NCBI GenBank assembly: GCA_964640775.1
Contig: CAZXIT010000012.1
Location: forward strand, 1 to 20,712
Origin: CAYMUN01 sp964640775
GTDB lineage: Bacteria > Patescibacteriota > Saccharimonadia > Saccharimonadales > UBA4665
Length of the DNA stretch: 20,712 nucleotides
Direction: 5' to 3'
A program made the position numbers and the translations under genes. Positions 1 to 6,891 of the stretch are shown in pieces. Position 1 is the first letter of the stretch. Each line of letters opens with the position of its first letter. The notes beneath the pieces were generated by a model that saw nothing but the letters and a program-made list of their open reading frames with translations, searched no databases and was not told the DNA's origin.

Positions 1-1774
1 TTTCGCCGGTGATGCGCTGGATGGTCTCGCCGCCCTTGCCGATGACTTCGCGGATTTTATCAGGGTTGATCTGAATGGATTCGACACGGGGCGCGTACGG
101 GCTCATTTCGTTCGGCGTGGAAATGGTTGTCTTCATGTGTGCCAGGATATGAGCCCGACCCTCGCGACCCTGCTCCAGGGCTTGCTTAAGGACAGTGACG
201 GGCAGTCCATGGACTTTCATATCCATCTGTAGGGCGGTGATGCCCTTGGGCGTCCCGGTGACCTTAAAGTCCATGTCGCCGGCAAAATCTTCGGCATCGG
301 CGATGTCGCTGAGGATGTAGGGTTTGCCGTCCTCAATCATCAGACCCATAGCGATGCCGCTGACCATGGCCTTGAGGGGCACACCAGCGTCCAACAGTGC
401 CAGACAGCTGCTGCAGGTGGCAGCCATGCTGGTCGAACCGTTCTGGCTCATAATTTCGGTCACGGTGCGGATCATGTAGGGGAACTCTGACTCCGATGGC
501 AAAACGGCGGTTAAAGCACGCTCGGCGAGGTAGCCGTGGCCAATTTCGCGGCGGCCGGGGCTGCCGAGGCGCTTGACCTCGCCGACGGTGTAGCCGGGAG
601 CGTTGTAGTGGTGGATGTAACGGCGTTCGCCTTCCTTTTCCATGGTGTCAACCAGCTGGACGTAGCTCAGCGGTGCCAGGGTGACGATATTAAAGGCCTG
701 TGTCAGGCCGCGGGTAAAGATGCTGGAACCGTGGGCTCGCGGCAGCAGGCCAATTTCACTGCTCAGCTCCCTGACCTCAGTCAATTTGCGGCCGTCGGGA
801 CGGAGATTGTGCTCGATAATCCCCTGGCGGACATCCTTGTGCAGGGCCGACTGGAAGGCTTCGTCATAGTCGCCTTTTACCGCCGCGTAATTCTCACCGA
901 GCTTGTCGGTCAGTTCGGCGTGCATGTCATCTTTGAGCTGCAGGATTAGCACATTGCGTTCTGGATAGGGCTTACGAAGATCTTCGCCAAGCTTGCCTTC
1001 CAGCCAGTCGTTGACAGTCTTTTGAATGGTTGCATCGGGTAGCATCAGGGTGAATTCCTGCTTGGTGACACCGACTTTTTCGGCCAATTCCTCCTGGAGC
1101 TTGATGGCTGGCTGCATGGCTTCAAAAGCGTAGACGATGGCTTCGGCCACCTGGTCTTCGGTCACCTCAGAGGCGCCAGCTTCGACCATCATGACACCGT
1201 CTTTGGTACCGGCCACGACGAGGTCGAGATCACCGGCTTCAAGCTGTTCAGGCGTGGCGAAGGCGGTATACTTGCCATCGACTAAACCGACCCTGAGGCC
1301 GGCGACTGGGCCGTCAAATGGCGCGCCGCTGAGCATAAAGGCCGCACTCATGGCGATCATGGCAATCATATCGGGGCGAAATTCAGGGTCCATGCTCAGG
1401 ACAGTAGCCACGCCCTGGGCCTCATGCCGGTAGCCTTTGGGCCACAACGGGCGAATTGGACGGTCAATCAGGCGGCTAATGAGAATAGCGTCATCGGATG
1501 GGCGGCCTTCCCGCTTGATGTAGCGTGAGCCGCTGACTTTGCCGGCAGCGTACATTTTTTCTTCGTAATCGATGCTCAGCGGGAAATAATCCATGCTTAT
1601 CGGTGTCTTGCCGACCATAGCCGTGCCGAGCACCACGGTATCGCCGTAGCGCACGAGCACTGAAGCGCTGGTCCGGAAACCAACGCGTCCAACTTCCATG
1701 CTCAGCGGGCGCCCGCACAGCTCGGTCTCGACTTTGATAATATCTTTGCCCATAGGGTTTTTGACTGCTGCCAT
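1..1774 (-). CDS. pnp: Polyribonucleotide nucleotidyltransferase (PNPase), 3' end outside window
   Basis: PNPase is a phosphorolytic 3'-5' exoribonuclease, a trimer central to mRNA turnover in the cytoplasm. 591 codons are visible from the ATG at 1774; the family is usually about 700 residues, so only the rest of the KH domain and the S1 domain are missing. Seen: first RNase PH core near the N-terminus (VLVRYGDTVVLGTAMVG), helical middle, second core with DGRKLTEVRELSSEIG, LPRAHGSSIFTRG and NGSTSMAATCSSCLALLDAG. The metal-binding region GDMDFK is at residues 499-504, and the KH loop GKGG at 579-582. The start has AGAAAGG about 8 bases upstream. It is the last gene of the truB-rpsO-pnp block, 176 bases below rpsO, and a long hairpin sits in that gap. 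The identification is secure. Confidence 0.97.
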   Translation of the reverse strand, partial: MAAVKNPMGKDIIKVETELCGRPLSMEVGRVGFRTSASVLVRYGDTVVLGTAMVGKTPISMDYFPLSIDYEEKMYAAGKVSGSRYIKREGRPSDDAILISRLIDRPIRPLWPKGYRHEAQGVATVLSMDPEFRPDMIAMIAMSAAFMLSGAPFDGPVAGLRVGLVDGKYTAFATPEQLEAGDLDLVVAGTKDGVMMVEAGASEVTEDQVAEAIVYAFEAMQPAIKLQEELAEKVGVTKQEFTLMLPDATIQKTVNDWLEGKLGEDLRKPYPERNVLILQLKDDMHAELTDKLGENYAAVKGDYDEAFQSALHKDVRQGIIEHNLRPDGRKLTEVRELSSEIGLLPRAHGSSIFTRGLTQAFNIVTLAPLSYVQLVDTMEKEGERRYIHHYNAPGYTVGEVKRLGSPGRREIGHGYLAERALTAVLPSESEFPYMIRTVTEIMSQNGSTSMAATCSSCLALLDAGVPLKAMVSGIAMGLMIEDGKPYILSDIADAEDFAGDMDFKVTGTPKGITALQMDMKVHGLPVTVLKQALEQGREGRAHILAHMKTTISTPNEMSPYAPRVESIQINPDKIREVIGKGGETIQRITGE

Positions 1775-1816
1775 TGTGGTGGCCTTTCTGCTTGGAGAAT
1801 TCTCGCCAGGGTTCAA

Positions 1817-1854
1817 ATATACCCGCGCTCTTGTGCAGAACAATCGCGTTATAT
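1817..1854 (-). promoter_or_regulatory. Hairpin in the pnp 5' leader
   Basis: Three stacked stems can form: 1817-1821 with 1850-1854 (5 bp), 1824-1827 with 1845-1848 (4 bp, all G-C) and 1831-1834 with 1840-1843 (4 bp), closing a 5-base loop. That gives 13 pairs in 38 bases, ending about 43 bases before the pnp start. In several bacteria the pnp leader carries a stem cut by RNase III that allows PNPase autoregulation; a similar role here is inference from position and shape. There is no T-run, so it is not an intrinsic terminator. Confidence 0.45.
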
Positions 1855-1872
1855 CTGTTGCCCTGAAGAGAA

Positions 1873-1895
1873 ATTAACTCCCTAAATTAGTTAAT
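1873..1895. repeat. 7-bp inverted repeat in the rpsO-pnp gap
   Basis: ATTAACT at 1873-1879 and its complement AGTTAAT at 1889-1895 are separated by 9 bases. It could be a weak operator or a small hairpin in the rpsO-pnp transcript. No T-tract follows. A second small hairpin, CTCGA/TCGAG, lies nearer the rpsO stop at about 1915-1930. Function unknown. Confidence 0.3.
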
Positions 1896-1950
1896 GTGCA
1901 CAAGCTTGCGACCTCGACAGTTCGAGAACGCCGGTCTGGGCGCTTAACGT

Positions 1951-2217
1951 TTAGCGGCGAATACCGAGTTTTTTGATCAGATCCAGGTAGGCCTGGCTAT
2001 CGCGCTTAGCGATGTAGCGCAGCAAACGGCGGCGCTTGCCCACCATCTGCAACAGGCCGCGGCGCGCCATAAAGTCATGCTTGTTAACCTTGAGGTGCTC
2101 GGTTAATTCTTTGATGCGCTCAGTCAGCACAGCTACCTGCACGCTCGAACCACCCGTATCTTTATCGTGCACCTGCGCACTTTTGATAGCCGCAGTTTTC
2201 TTGCTCTTTATAATCAT
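1951..2217 (-). CDS. rpsO: 30S ribosomal protein S15
   Basis: S15 binds the central domain of 16S rRNA and nucleates assembly of the platform. The 88 residues match the family length. Recognisable blocks are HDKDTGGSSVQVAVLTERI (residues 17-35), LTEHLKVNKHDFMARRGLL and VGKRRRLLRYIAKRD, ending in KKLGIRR. The N-terminus (MIIKSKKTAAIKSAQ) is diverged. rpsO directly before pnp is a very common order. There is no strong Shine-Dalgarno sequence: a -10 box at 2227-2232 ends only 9 bases before the ATG, so the mRNA may be nearly leaderless. Confidence 0.97.
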   Translation of the reverse strand: MIIKSKKTAAIKSAQVHDKDTGGSSVQVAVLTERIKELTEHLKVNKHDFMARRGLLQMVGKRRRLLRYIAKRDSQAYLDLIKKLGIRR

Positions 2218-2226
2218 CTACCACTC

Positions 2227-2255
2227 ATTCTACCAGATCTCCACCCCTAGCGCAA
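2227..2255 (-). promoter_or_regulatory. rpsO promoter, near-leaderless
   Basis: On the minus strand TTGCGC (2250-2255), a 17-base spacer and TAGAAT (2227-2232) form a sigma-70-like promoter. The -10 ends 9 bases before the rpsO ATG, so transcription would begin within a few bases of the start codon. It would give rpsO-pnp transcription independent of truB. Confidence 0.55.
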
Positions 2256-2300
2256 CCGCTTGTTTGCAAAAATGTGTTCAATCAGTCGAGGATCGTATGT

Positions 2301-2624
2301 TTAGGGTTTGGTATAATCTGTTGCGATCCTGTCCAAAGTGCTGCGGTAGTATTGTGATCGCAGGGCTAGGCTTAGGTGCTGCAAAGCCTGCTGAAGAGAT
2401 GAAACGGGAGGCGATCTAAACGCCAGAACAAGTTCAAGATAGCGAATTGCCAGACGACTCTCTCTGTTAAGCAACGCTTCCTCTTGTGGCCGCGTGACCT
2501 CCGTTACGGCCAGCCACCGCACCAGAGCAGCGGCCGAATTGAAACCCATGGCATTGGCACGCCGTTGCAAGGCATCAATGTGTGGCTGGTCAAGGGCAAT
2601 TTGTAGCTTGGGTCTGGCTTTCAT
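2301..2624 (-). CDS. Small ribbon-helix-helix-like protein, hypothetical
   Basis: 107 residues that I do not recognise as a named family. The N-terminus looks like a ribbon-helix-helix (CopG/Arc-type) DNA-binding fold: a short strand KLQIAL (residues 6-11), helix A about 13-27 (HIDALQRRANAMG), a turn GFNS, and helix B about 30-44 (AAALVRWLAVTEV). The rest is Leu/Arg-rich helix with no clear motif. Start ATG at 2624 has AGGGA 8 bases upstream. It sits between truB and rpsO, where Firmicutes often carry ribF, and is preceded by a perfect 17-bp inverted repeat that could be its operator. RHH proteins are often autorepressors or antitoxins; no toxin partner is visible. The RHH call is from pattern only. 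Confidence 0.6.
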   Translation of the reverse strand: MKARPKLQIALDQPHIDALQRRANAMGFNSAAALVRWLAVTEVTRPQEEALLNRESRLAIRYLELVLAFRSPPVSSLQQALQHLSLALRSQYYRSTLDRIATDYTKP

Positions 2625-2655
2625 ATGGATTTCCCTGCGCGTGGTTCTTTAGACT

Positions 2656-2706
2656 ACTCTATTTTAGTGGTGTCAGAGAACTACTGCCGCACCACTAAAA
2701 TAGAGT
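2656..2706. repeat. Perfect 17-bp inverted repeat, possible operator
   Basis: ACTCTATTTTAGTGGTG (2656-2672) and its exact complement (2690-2706) flank a 17-base spacer. It spans about -32 to -82 from the start of the small RHH-like gene, and the gene-proximal arm contains TAAAAT, a 5/6 match to a -10 box. No T-run follows on either strand, so it is a poor intrinsic terminator. Its size and position suit an operator for the adjacent gene or a structured RNA element. The repeat is certain; the role is inferred. Confidence 0.85.
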
Positions 2707-2732
2707 GCGTGGGACATACTGTGCAAGCAAAG

Positions 2733-3440
2733 TTAATCAACATTTAATATATGATCGAGGAGGTTGGGCTGCTTAACTTCGGTGGCTTGCCCAATATCGT
2801 AGGAGCCGACGGTGGTGCGGCGCAGCTGAGTGGTGTAGGCGCCGGTGCCGAGCGCTTTACCGATGTCCTCTACGAGGGTGCGGATGTAGGTGCCGGAGGA
2901 GACTCTAGCGACCAAATGTGCCTCTGGGTAAGTGTAATCGGTGATTGCCAGGCGGTGTATGGTTGTCGGGCGGGCTTCGATGATGACTTCTTTGCCGGCT
3001 CGGGCTAGTTTGTAGGCCCGCTGGCCGCCGACCTTGATAGCCGAGTAAGCTGGTGGGACTTGCATTATTTGGCCCCTGAAGCCCTCTACGGACCGCTGGA
3101 GGGCCTCCAAATCGGGAGTAGTATCGGATACTGCTCCATTTTTAGTCGCAAACGGGGTGATTTCGCCCTCTGGGTCGCCCGTGGTGCTGGTTTCCCCCAG
3201 TTTCATTGTCACTTCGTAGGTTTTATCGAGCTTGCTGAATTCTCCGGCCCGACGAGTGTATTCTTTGCCAATTAATAGTACCAAAAGCCCGGTAGCGAAG
3301 GGGTCGAGGGTGCCGGTGTGGCCGACTTTGACGTTTTTAGGCTTTTTGCCTTCGGCGGCAGCCACTATGCGGCGGACATAGTTGACGACGTCAAAACTGG
3401 TCCAACTGGCTGGTTTATCCACGAGTAAGAGACCCTGCAT
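2733..3440 (-). CDS. truB: tRNA pseudouridine(55) synthase TruB
   Basis: TruB isomerises U55 in the T-loop of tRNAs. The N-terminal LLLVDKPASWTSFDVV and the catalytic motif GHTGTLDPFATGLL are clear, with the catalytic aspartate at D46; QVPPAYSAIKVGGQRAYKLAR and the later RVSSGTYIRTLVEDIG are also family blocks. At 235 residues it is shorter than E. coli TruB (314) because the C-terminal RNA-binding (PUA-type) domain is absent. The ATG lies 3 bases after the TAG stop of the upstream DHH-like gene, so the two are probably translationally coupled on one message. Confidence 0.96.
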   Translation of the reverse strand: MQGLLLVDKPASWTSFDVVNYVRRIVAAAEGKKPKNVKVGHTGTLDPFATGLLVLLIGKEYTRRAGEFSKLDKTYEVTMKLGETSTTGDPEGEITPFATKNGAVSDTTPDLEALQRSVEGFRGQIMQVPPAYSAIKVGGQRAYKLARAGKEVIIEARPTTIHRLAITDYTYPEAHLVARVSSGTYIRTLVEDIGKALGTGAYTTQLRRTTVGSYDIGQATEVKQPNLLDHILNVD

Positions 3441-3443
3441 CGA

Positions 3444-5363
3444 CTATTGGGGCTGCTGGGGGTTGCCAAACTGGAACGGTATAGGAGGCGGCACCGGCGG
3501 CGGGGCAGCTGGATCAATCACTTGGGGAGGTGCTACTGGCGGTGTAACGGGTGGCAGAGGTGGCTGAGAGTCAGGTGGCGGCTCTACTTGCACCGCTGGC
3601 TGCCCAAGGATTTCGTGCAGGAAAGGACCTGGCTGATCAGCTGATGGCGCTAATGGATCGACGGTTTGCGCAGATTCATGCAGCGCGCTGCCCAGCGGCT
3701 GGGCACCAAGCGACTGTATCGGTTCCTCGGGGAGGCCGGCATCTGCACCGCTGGCGGTCAGCGCCCGGCTGACTTCGTCTCGGGCGGCGTCGAGATTATC
3801 GGTATCGGCAACATGGGGACTTTGGACAGATTGCTCCAACTCAGCCAAGGTGTGGTTTGCCACGTCATCCGTGATAGGAGCGGACGGGGGGGACTCATCT
3901 GGGGGTGGCGGCTGCCATGGAACTGGTTCCGGGGCTGGTTCAGAAACTGGTGGTTCTGGTGCAGGTGGCGGTGCTGCAGGCAGAGCGACTGGCTCAGGCA
4001 CGGTCGCTGGGGGCTCCCAGGCCGGTGGAGGTGGTGAGTATGCTGGCGGACTGGCCGGATCAGCAGCTGGCGGCGCTGTGGGCGCAGGATCCGGCGGCGG
4101 CGGGGCTGGCGGCGGCGGAATGCTAGGCGCCGGTGTTGGCTGCGGCGGTGCGCCGGCTGGCGCTTCGGAAAAAGCATCATTTTTCGGGCCTCCAAATAGC
4201 AGTGGGGGTTCTTCAGCAGGCATACCCAGCGGATCAAATGCCCCCTGCTCTGTCGGTGATAAGAAACTGCCTAGAGATGGCGGTTCAGTGATCATCCGGG
4301 CAGACGGCGTCACATGGATCATGCTGTGATCGGGCTGTTCGAGCTGTTCGGGCTGGCCGGGAGGAGTAAACTGGAACGGTTCTTCTTCCGGCTGGTCGCC
4401 GCTGTCCGCTGGCTGATCCTGGCCAGGGATTGCTGAATCGGCCGCAGGCATCTGGTCGTCAACCGGCTGCTCCTGCCATGCTTGATCTGGGTTCGGCGTG
4501 GATTCGCCGGGTGCTGGCTGATCGTCGAGGTTATGATTAATTTCAAGCAGTCCGTCACCGTCATCGTGATGCCCCGGCTCAGAGGAGTCTTCGCTTTGGA
4601 TTGAAGCACCGAGGTTCGCTGCCGAAGACAGCTGGGTGGCTACCAGCTGCTGATTGGCGCCAGCCGCCATTAGTACCGCGCTGGCATTCATAGTTTGCGA
4701 GCTGGTTTTTTCATTGCTAAAGCGGTCTGTCTCGGCGACGATGCCAGTTAGCAGAGCCGTGGCAATCTGGCCGTCGAGCAAATCATTGCCGCCGAGCATT
4801 TTTGTCAGGTCGGTCACCAGTTCACTGAGACTGCTGGCGTGCGGATCATTCCAGTTAATCGTACCCAGACCGCCGTCAGTACCAACGTTGATAGCGGCAA
4901 TAGTAGCATCGTGCAAAATTCGGCCGTGGGCCGTGATGGCCTGGTCAAGGTCTTCTTGGAGCTGGACACCCAAAGCCACCATTACCTCGACATTAAAATC
5001 GCCTTGGGTAAACGTCAAGTCAGCTTCACTAATCGAAGTCTTATAAGGTGTAATAAAGATGCGGACGACGTTGTCTTCGACCTTGTAGCGCAGCTTGTCA
5101 GCTTTGGCCTTATCGAGAGAGACGATAAAATCCCGCAGCGAGTCGGTATTTTTTTCGAGTGTGTCTTCGGGCTGCAAGAACTCCAGTGTCGACGGGACAC
5201 TGCCGCTAAAGACTGCGGCGGCGTGTTTGCCCTGCTTGTTGAGCAATAGCGTTAGCGCGATACAGCTCGCCAACTGGTCAACCGAAGGGTTGCGACTAAC
5301 CGTAACGAGGATATTGTTGGCTTTTTTTAGCTTCTCGGCAAGCTGGGCTTTTTGATCGTCCAT
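3444..5363 (-). CDS. Degenerate DHH (NrnA-like) domain protein with proline-rich tail
   Basis: 639 residues. Residues about 15-250 resemble the DHH phosphoesterase/NrnA fold: RNPSVDQLASCIALTLLLNKQGK (24-46) matches the NPDGDAIGS-type motif, GTINWNDPHASSLSEL (167-182) occupies the DHH-motif position, and TGIVAETDRF (206-215) the GI-x-x-DT block. Key metal ligands are changed: the first Asp of motif I is Ser, DHH reads NDPH, and the Asp of the GI block is Glu. Catalysis is therefore doubtful. Residues 250-400 are acidic, Gln/Pro-rich; 401-493 and 593-639 are very Pro/Ala-rich. No signal peptide or membrane span. It precedes truB as nrnA does in Firmicutes, so it may be a repurposed positional orthologue. 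Catalytic and binding roles are unknown. Confidence 0.85.
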   Translation of the reverse strand: MDDQKAQLAEKLKKANNILVTVSRNPSVDQLASCIALTLLLNKQGKHAAAVFSGSVPSTLEFLQPEDTLEKNTDSLRDFIVSLDKAKADKLRYKVEDNVVRIFITPYKTSISEADLTFTQGDFNVEVMVALGVQLQEDLDQAITAHGRILHDATIAAINVGTDGGLGTINWNDPHASSLSELVTDLTKMLGGNDLLDGQIATALLTGIVAETDRFSNEKTSSQTMNASAVLMAAGANQQLVATQLSSAANLGASIQSEDSSEPGHHDDGDGLLEINHNLDDQPAPGESTPNPDQAWQEQPVDDQMPAADSAIPGQDQPADSGDQPEEEPFQFTPPGQPEQLEQPDHSMIHVTPSARMITEPPSLGSFLSPTEQGAFDPLGMPAEEPPLLFGGPKNDAFSEAPAGAPPQPTPAPSIPPPPAPPPPDPAPTAPPAADPASPPAYSPPPPAWEPPATVPEPVALPAAPPPAPEPPVSEPAPEPVPWQPPPPDESPPSAPITDDVANHTLAELEQSVQSPHVADTDNLDAARDEVSRALTASGADAGLPEEPIQSLGAQPLGSALHESAQTVDPLAPSADQPGPFLHEILGQPAVQVEPPPDSQPPLPPVTPPVAPPQVIDPAAPPPVPPPIPFQFGNPQQPQ

Positions 5364-5410
5364 GTACTTGATTTCCAGTTTTTTGTTTTATTTGGGATGT
5401 TTCATCTTTG

Positions 5411-5439
5411 AGACTACCATAAAAGCTCATGCTTGTCCA
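5411..5439 (-). promoter_or_regulatory. Promoter of the DHH-like/truB unit
   Basis: On the minus strand TGGACA (5434-5439; 5/6 to the -35 consensus), a 17-base spacer and TAGTCT (5411-5416) preceded by TGG (extended -10). Start would be near 5404, leaving a leader of about 40 bases before the ATG at 5363. The -10 is weak. Confidence 0.45.
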
Positions 5440-5456
5440 TCATTTTTTGCCACTGC

Positions 5457-5486
5457 TTTACAAATTGCGCACCCATCTGTTATAGT
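5457..5486 (+). promoter_or_regulatory. rpsT promoter
   Basis: TTTACA (5457-5462), an 18-base spacer and TATAGT (5481-5486), both 5/6 matches. Predicted start near 5493 gives a leader of about 42 bases with AAAGGA before the rpsT ATG. It lies inside any in-frame extension starting at 5433, which rules out that earlier start. Confidence 0.65.
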
Positions 5487-5534
5487 CACTGTCTAAACCT
5501 AATTAAAAGCATAAGCTACATTAAAGGACTATCC

Positions 5535-5888
5535 ATGCCAATCATTAAATCAGCCAAAAAGCGCGTCCGGACTGCCGGCAAAGCCGCCGTTCGCAACAGT
5601 AAAACCCGCCGCTCCCTGCGAACTGCCCTCAAATCTTTCGTAAAAAGCCCGTCCGCTAAAGGTCACAGCAGCGCCCAGAGCCACCTAGACAAAGCCGTTA
5701 AAAAGGGTGTCATCCATAAAAACAAAGCCGCTCGCCTCAAGAAACAAGCCGCCGCTAAAGCCAAGGCCGCCGGTGTCAAGCCCGCCAAAGCTGTGAAAAA
5801 AGCTGCGCCCGCCAAAAAAGCCGCCCCTGCGAAAAAGACTGCCGCCAAGAAACCAGCCGCCAAGAAATCTCCCGCAAAAAAGAAGTAG
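5535..5888 (+). CDS. rpsT: 30S ribosomal protein S20 with H1-like basic tail
   Basis: S20 binds the 5' and 3' minor domains of 16S rRNA. MPIIKSAKKRVRTAGKAAVR, LRTALKSFVK and SHLDKAVKKGVIHKNKAARL are typical S20 blocks within residues 1-78. ATG at 5535 is chosen because AAAGGA lies 6 bases upstream and the promoter ends at 5486. The protein is 117 residues, against about 86 usually: residues 79-117 are an added tail made almost only of Lys, Ala and Pro, with repeated AAPAKK-type units resembling histone H1 tails. Such tails bind nucleic acid non-specifically; the role here is unknown. Its stop directly abuts the stop of convergent holA. Confidence 0.95.
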   Translation: MPIIKSAKKRVRTAGKAAVRNSKTRRSLRTALKSFVKSPSAKGHSSAQSHLDKAVKKGVIHKNKAARLKKQAAAKAKAAGVKPAKAVKKAAPAKKAAPAKKTAAKKPAAKKSPAKKK

Positions 5889-6809
5889 TCAGCTAGCTAG
5901 CTGCAATAAGTAGTGCTGCAGCGCCTCGTCGGCGTCGATGCTGGCGCGTTTGGATTTTAGGTCTATGGCGAGGAGGTTGCTGACCAGTTTTTTGAGCTCC
6001 GCGAGGCTTAGGCTACGGGCTACGGATTGGCTTTTGCCAAGGACATAAGGATTGATTTTGGCTTCGCGGGCGACTTGGTCGGTTGAGCGGCCGGCCGCAG
6101 TCTTAATAATGGCCAGTATGTGCAGCTGCCAGGCCAGCATAGCGACAATCTGGGCAGGCTCGATTTTAAGGGCCCGCTGCTCAGCATATAATGCAAGTGC
6201 CCGCTTAGTGTTGCCGGCGAAAGCTGCTTCCAAGAGCTGGAAAATAGTGCTCTGCGGACTAGCATCAGTGAGTACATCAATAGACTGGCGGCTGATTTTT
6301 GGATTGTACAGCAGCAGCTTTTCGAGCTCGCTAGCCAGCAGCTGCTGGTTTTGCCCGACACGCTCCACCAAGTAACGGGCGTCAGCGGCGGCAAGTGAAC
6401 CATGCTTATCTTTGGCGGCAGCTGCCAGCCAGTTTGCCAGGCCGCCCTGGTCGAGTTCTGGAAATTCACGAAATTCGGTCTTACTTTTTAAATATTTATA
6501 ATAGCTCAGGCGCTTGTCCAGCTTAGGCTCAACGATAATAACATCGGTGGTTTCTGGGAGGCTGCCCAATAGTTGTTCAGCCTGCTCGGCGAATTGCTTA
6601 TTGCTGCCCGGCGCCCGCAGGACGACCATTTTTCGGGCTGACAGGAACGGCAAGCTAGTCAGGGCTTCATTAGTTCTGGCCGTTTCGGCCTCTTGACCGT
6701 CCAACCGTTCCAGCGCCAAATCGCCGTGCTCAGCGACAAAAGCATCGACAATGTGACGCAGCTCACGCTGCAAACCAAAACTATTTTCTCCGCTCAGCGT
6801 CACGACCAT
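5889..6809 (-). CDS. holA: DNA polymerase III subunit delta
   Basis: Delta is the wrench subunit of the clamp loader and opens the sliding clamp. The 306 residues fit the family (about 330). Seen: an N-terminal LSGENSFGLQRELRHIV, then LTSLPFLSARKMVVL (residues about 51-65), DVIIVEPKLDKRLSYYK, VGQNQQLLASELEKLLLYNP (about 151-170) and a helical C-terminal domain (AGNTKRALALYAEQ, IVAMLAWQLHILA, and DLKSKRASIDADEAL near the end). holA beside rpsT is a common arrangement. The -10 TACAAT at 6817-6822 ends 7 bases before the ATG and there is no Shine-Dalgarno sequence, suggesting a leaderless mRNA. Confidence 0.93.
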   Translation of the reverse strand: MVVTLSGENSFGLQRELRHIVDAFVAEHGDLALERLDGQEAETARTNEALTSLPFLSARKMVVLRAPGSNKQFAEQAEQLLGSLPETTDVIIVEPKLDKRLSYYKYLKSKTEFREFPELDQGGLANWLAAAAKDKHGSLAAADARYLVERVGQNQQLLASELEKLLLYNPKISRQSIDVLTDASPQSTIFQLLEAAFAGNTKRALALYAEQRALKIEPAQIVAMLAWQLHILAIIKTAAGRSTDQVAREAKINPYVLGKSQSVARSLSLAELKKLVSNLLAIDLKSKRASIDADEALQHYLLQLAS

Positions 6810-6816
6810 AGGGCCT

Positions 6817-6822
6817 ATTGTA
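6817..6822 (-). promoter_or_regulatory. -10 box of holA, leaderless type
   Basis: TACAAT on the minus strand, 7 bases from the ATG at 6809. No convincing -35 at 16-18 bases. Transcription would start at or next to the start codon. Confidence 0.5.
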
Positions 6823-6864
6823 TAGCTTCGTATGATATTTCACACAGTCCGGGATCAAGGCATC

Positions 6865-6873
6865 TGCTATGCT
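6865..6873 (+). promoter_or_regulatory. Possible extended -10 of otsAB
   Basis: TGC followed by TATGCT (6868-6873) 18 bases before the ATG at 6892, with AGGAG at 6876-6880 between them. This would leave a leader of only about 12 bases with the Shine-Dalgarno sequence at its very 5' end. TATGAT at 6831-6836 is an alternative -10. Confidence 0.35.
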
Positions 6874-6891
6874 ACAGGAGTTATACCTCAT

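Noticed and set aside
536..1433. Open frames on the plus strand opposite pnp
   Set aside because: They lie wholly within the antisense of a well-conserved pnp frame, show no recognisable domain, and arise from GC-rich codon structure.
2309..2317. Perfect extended -10 (TGG TATAAT) on the plus strand at the 3' end of the RHH-like gene
   Set aside because: It could start an antisense RNA across that gene, but there is no -35 and no downstream plus-strand gene; it may be a chance match.
2656..2706. 17-bp inverted repeat as an intrinsic terminator of truB
   Set aside because: No run of T follows the hairpin on either strand.
3447..4329. Gly/Ala-rich plus-strand frames and an Arg/His-rich minus-strand frame opposite or within the proline-rich gene
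   Set aside because: Low-complexity shadows of repeated proline codons; no start signals or independent family features.
5433..5534. Earlier in-frame start for rpsT
   Set aside because: The rpsT promoter (5457-5486) lies inside this extension, and the S20 family N-terminus begins at 5535 with AAAGGA upstream.
5891..5902. 12-bp palindrome AGCTAGCTAGCT at the rpsT/holA junction as a terminator
   Set aside because: Short, no T-run, and a simple 4-base repetition.
6832..6891. Upstream ATG for the trehalose enzyme
   Set aside because: The added 20 residues are unlike the family, and the ATG at 6892 has AGGAG and the conserved N-terminus.
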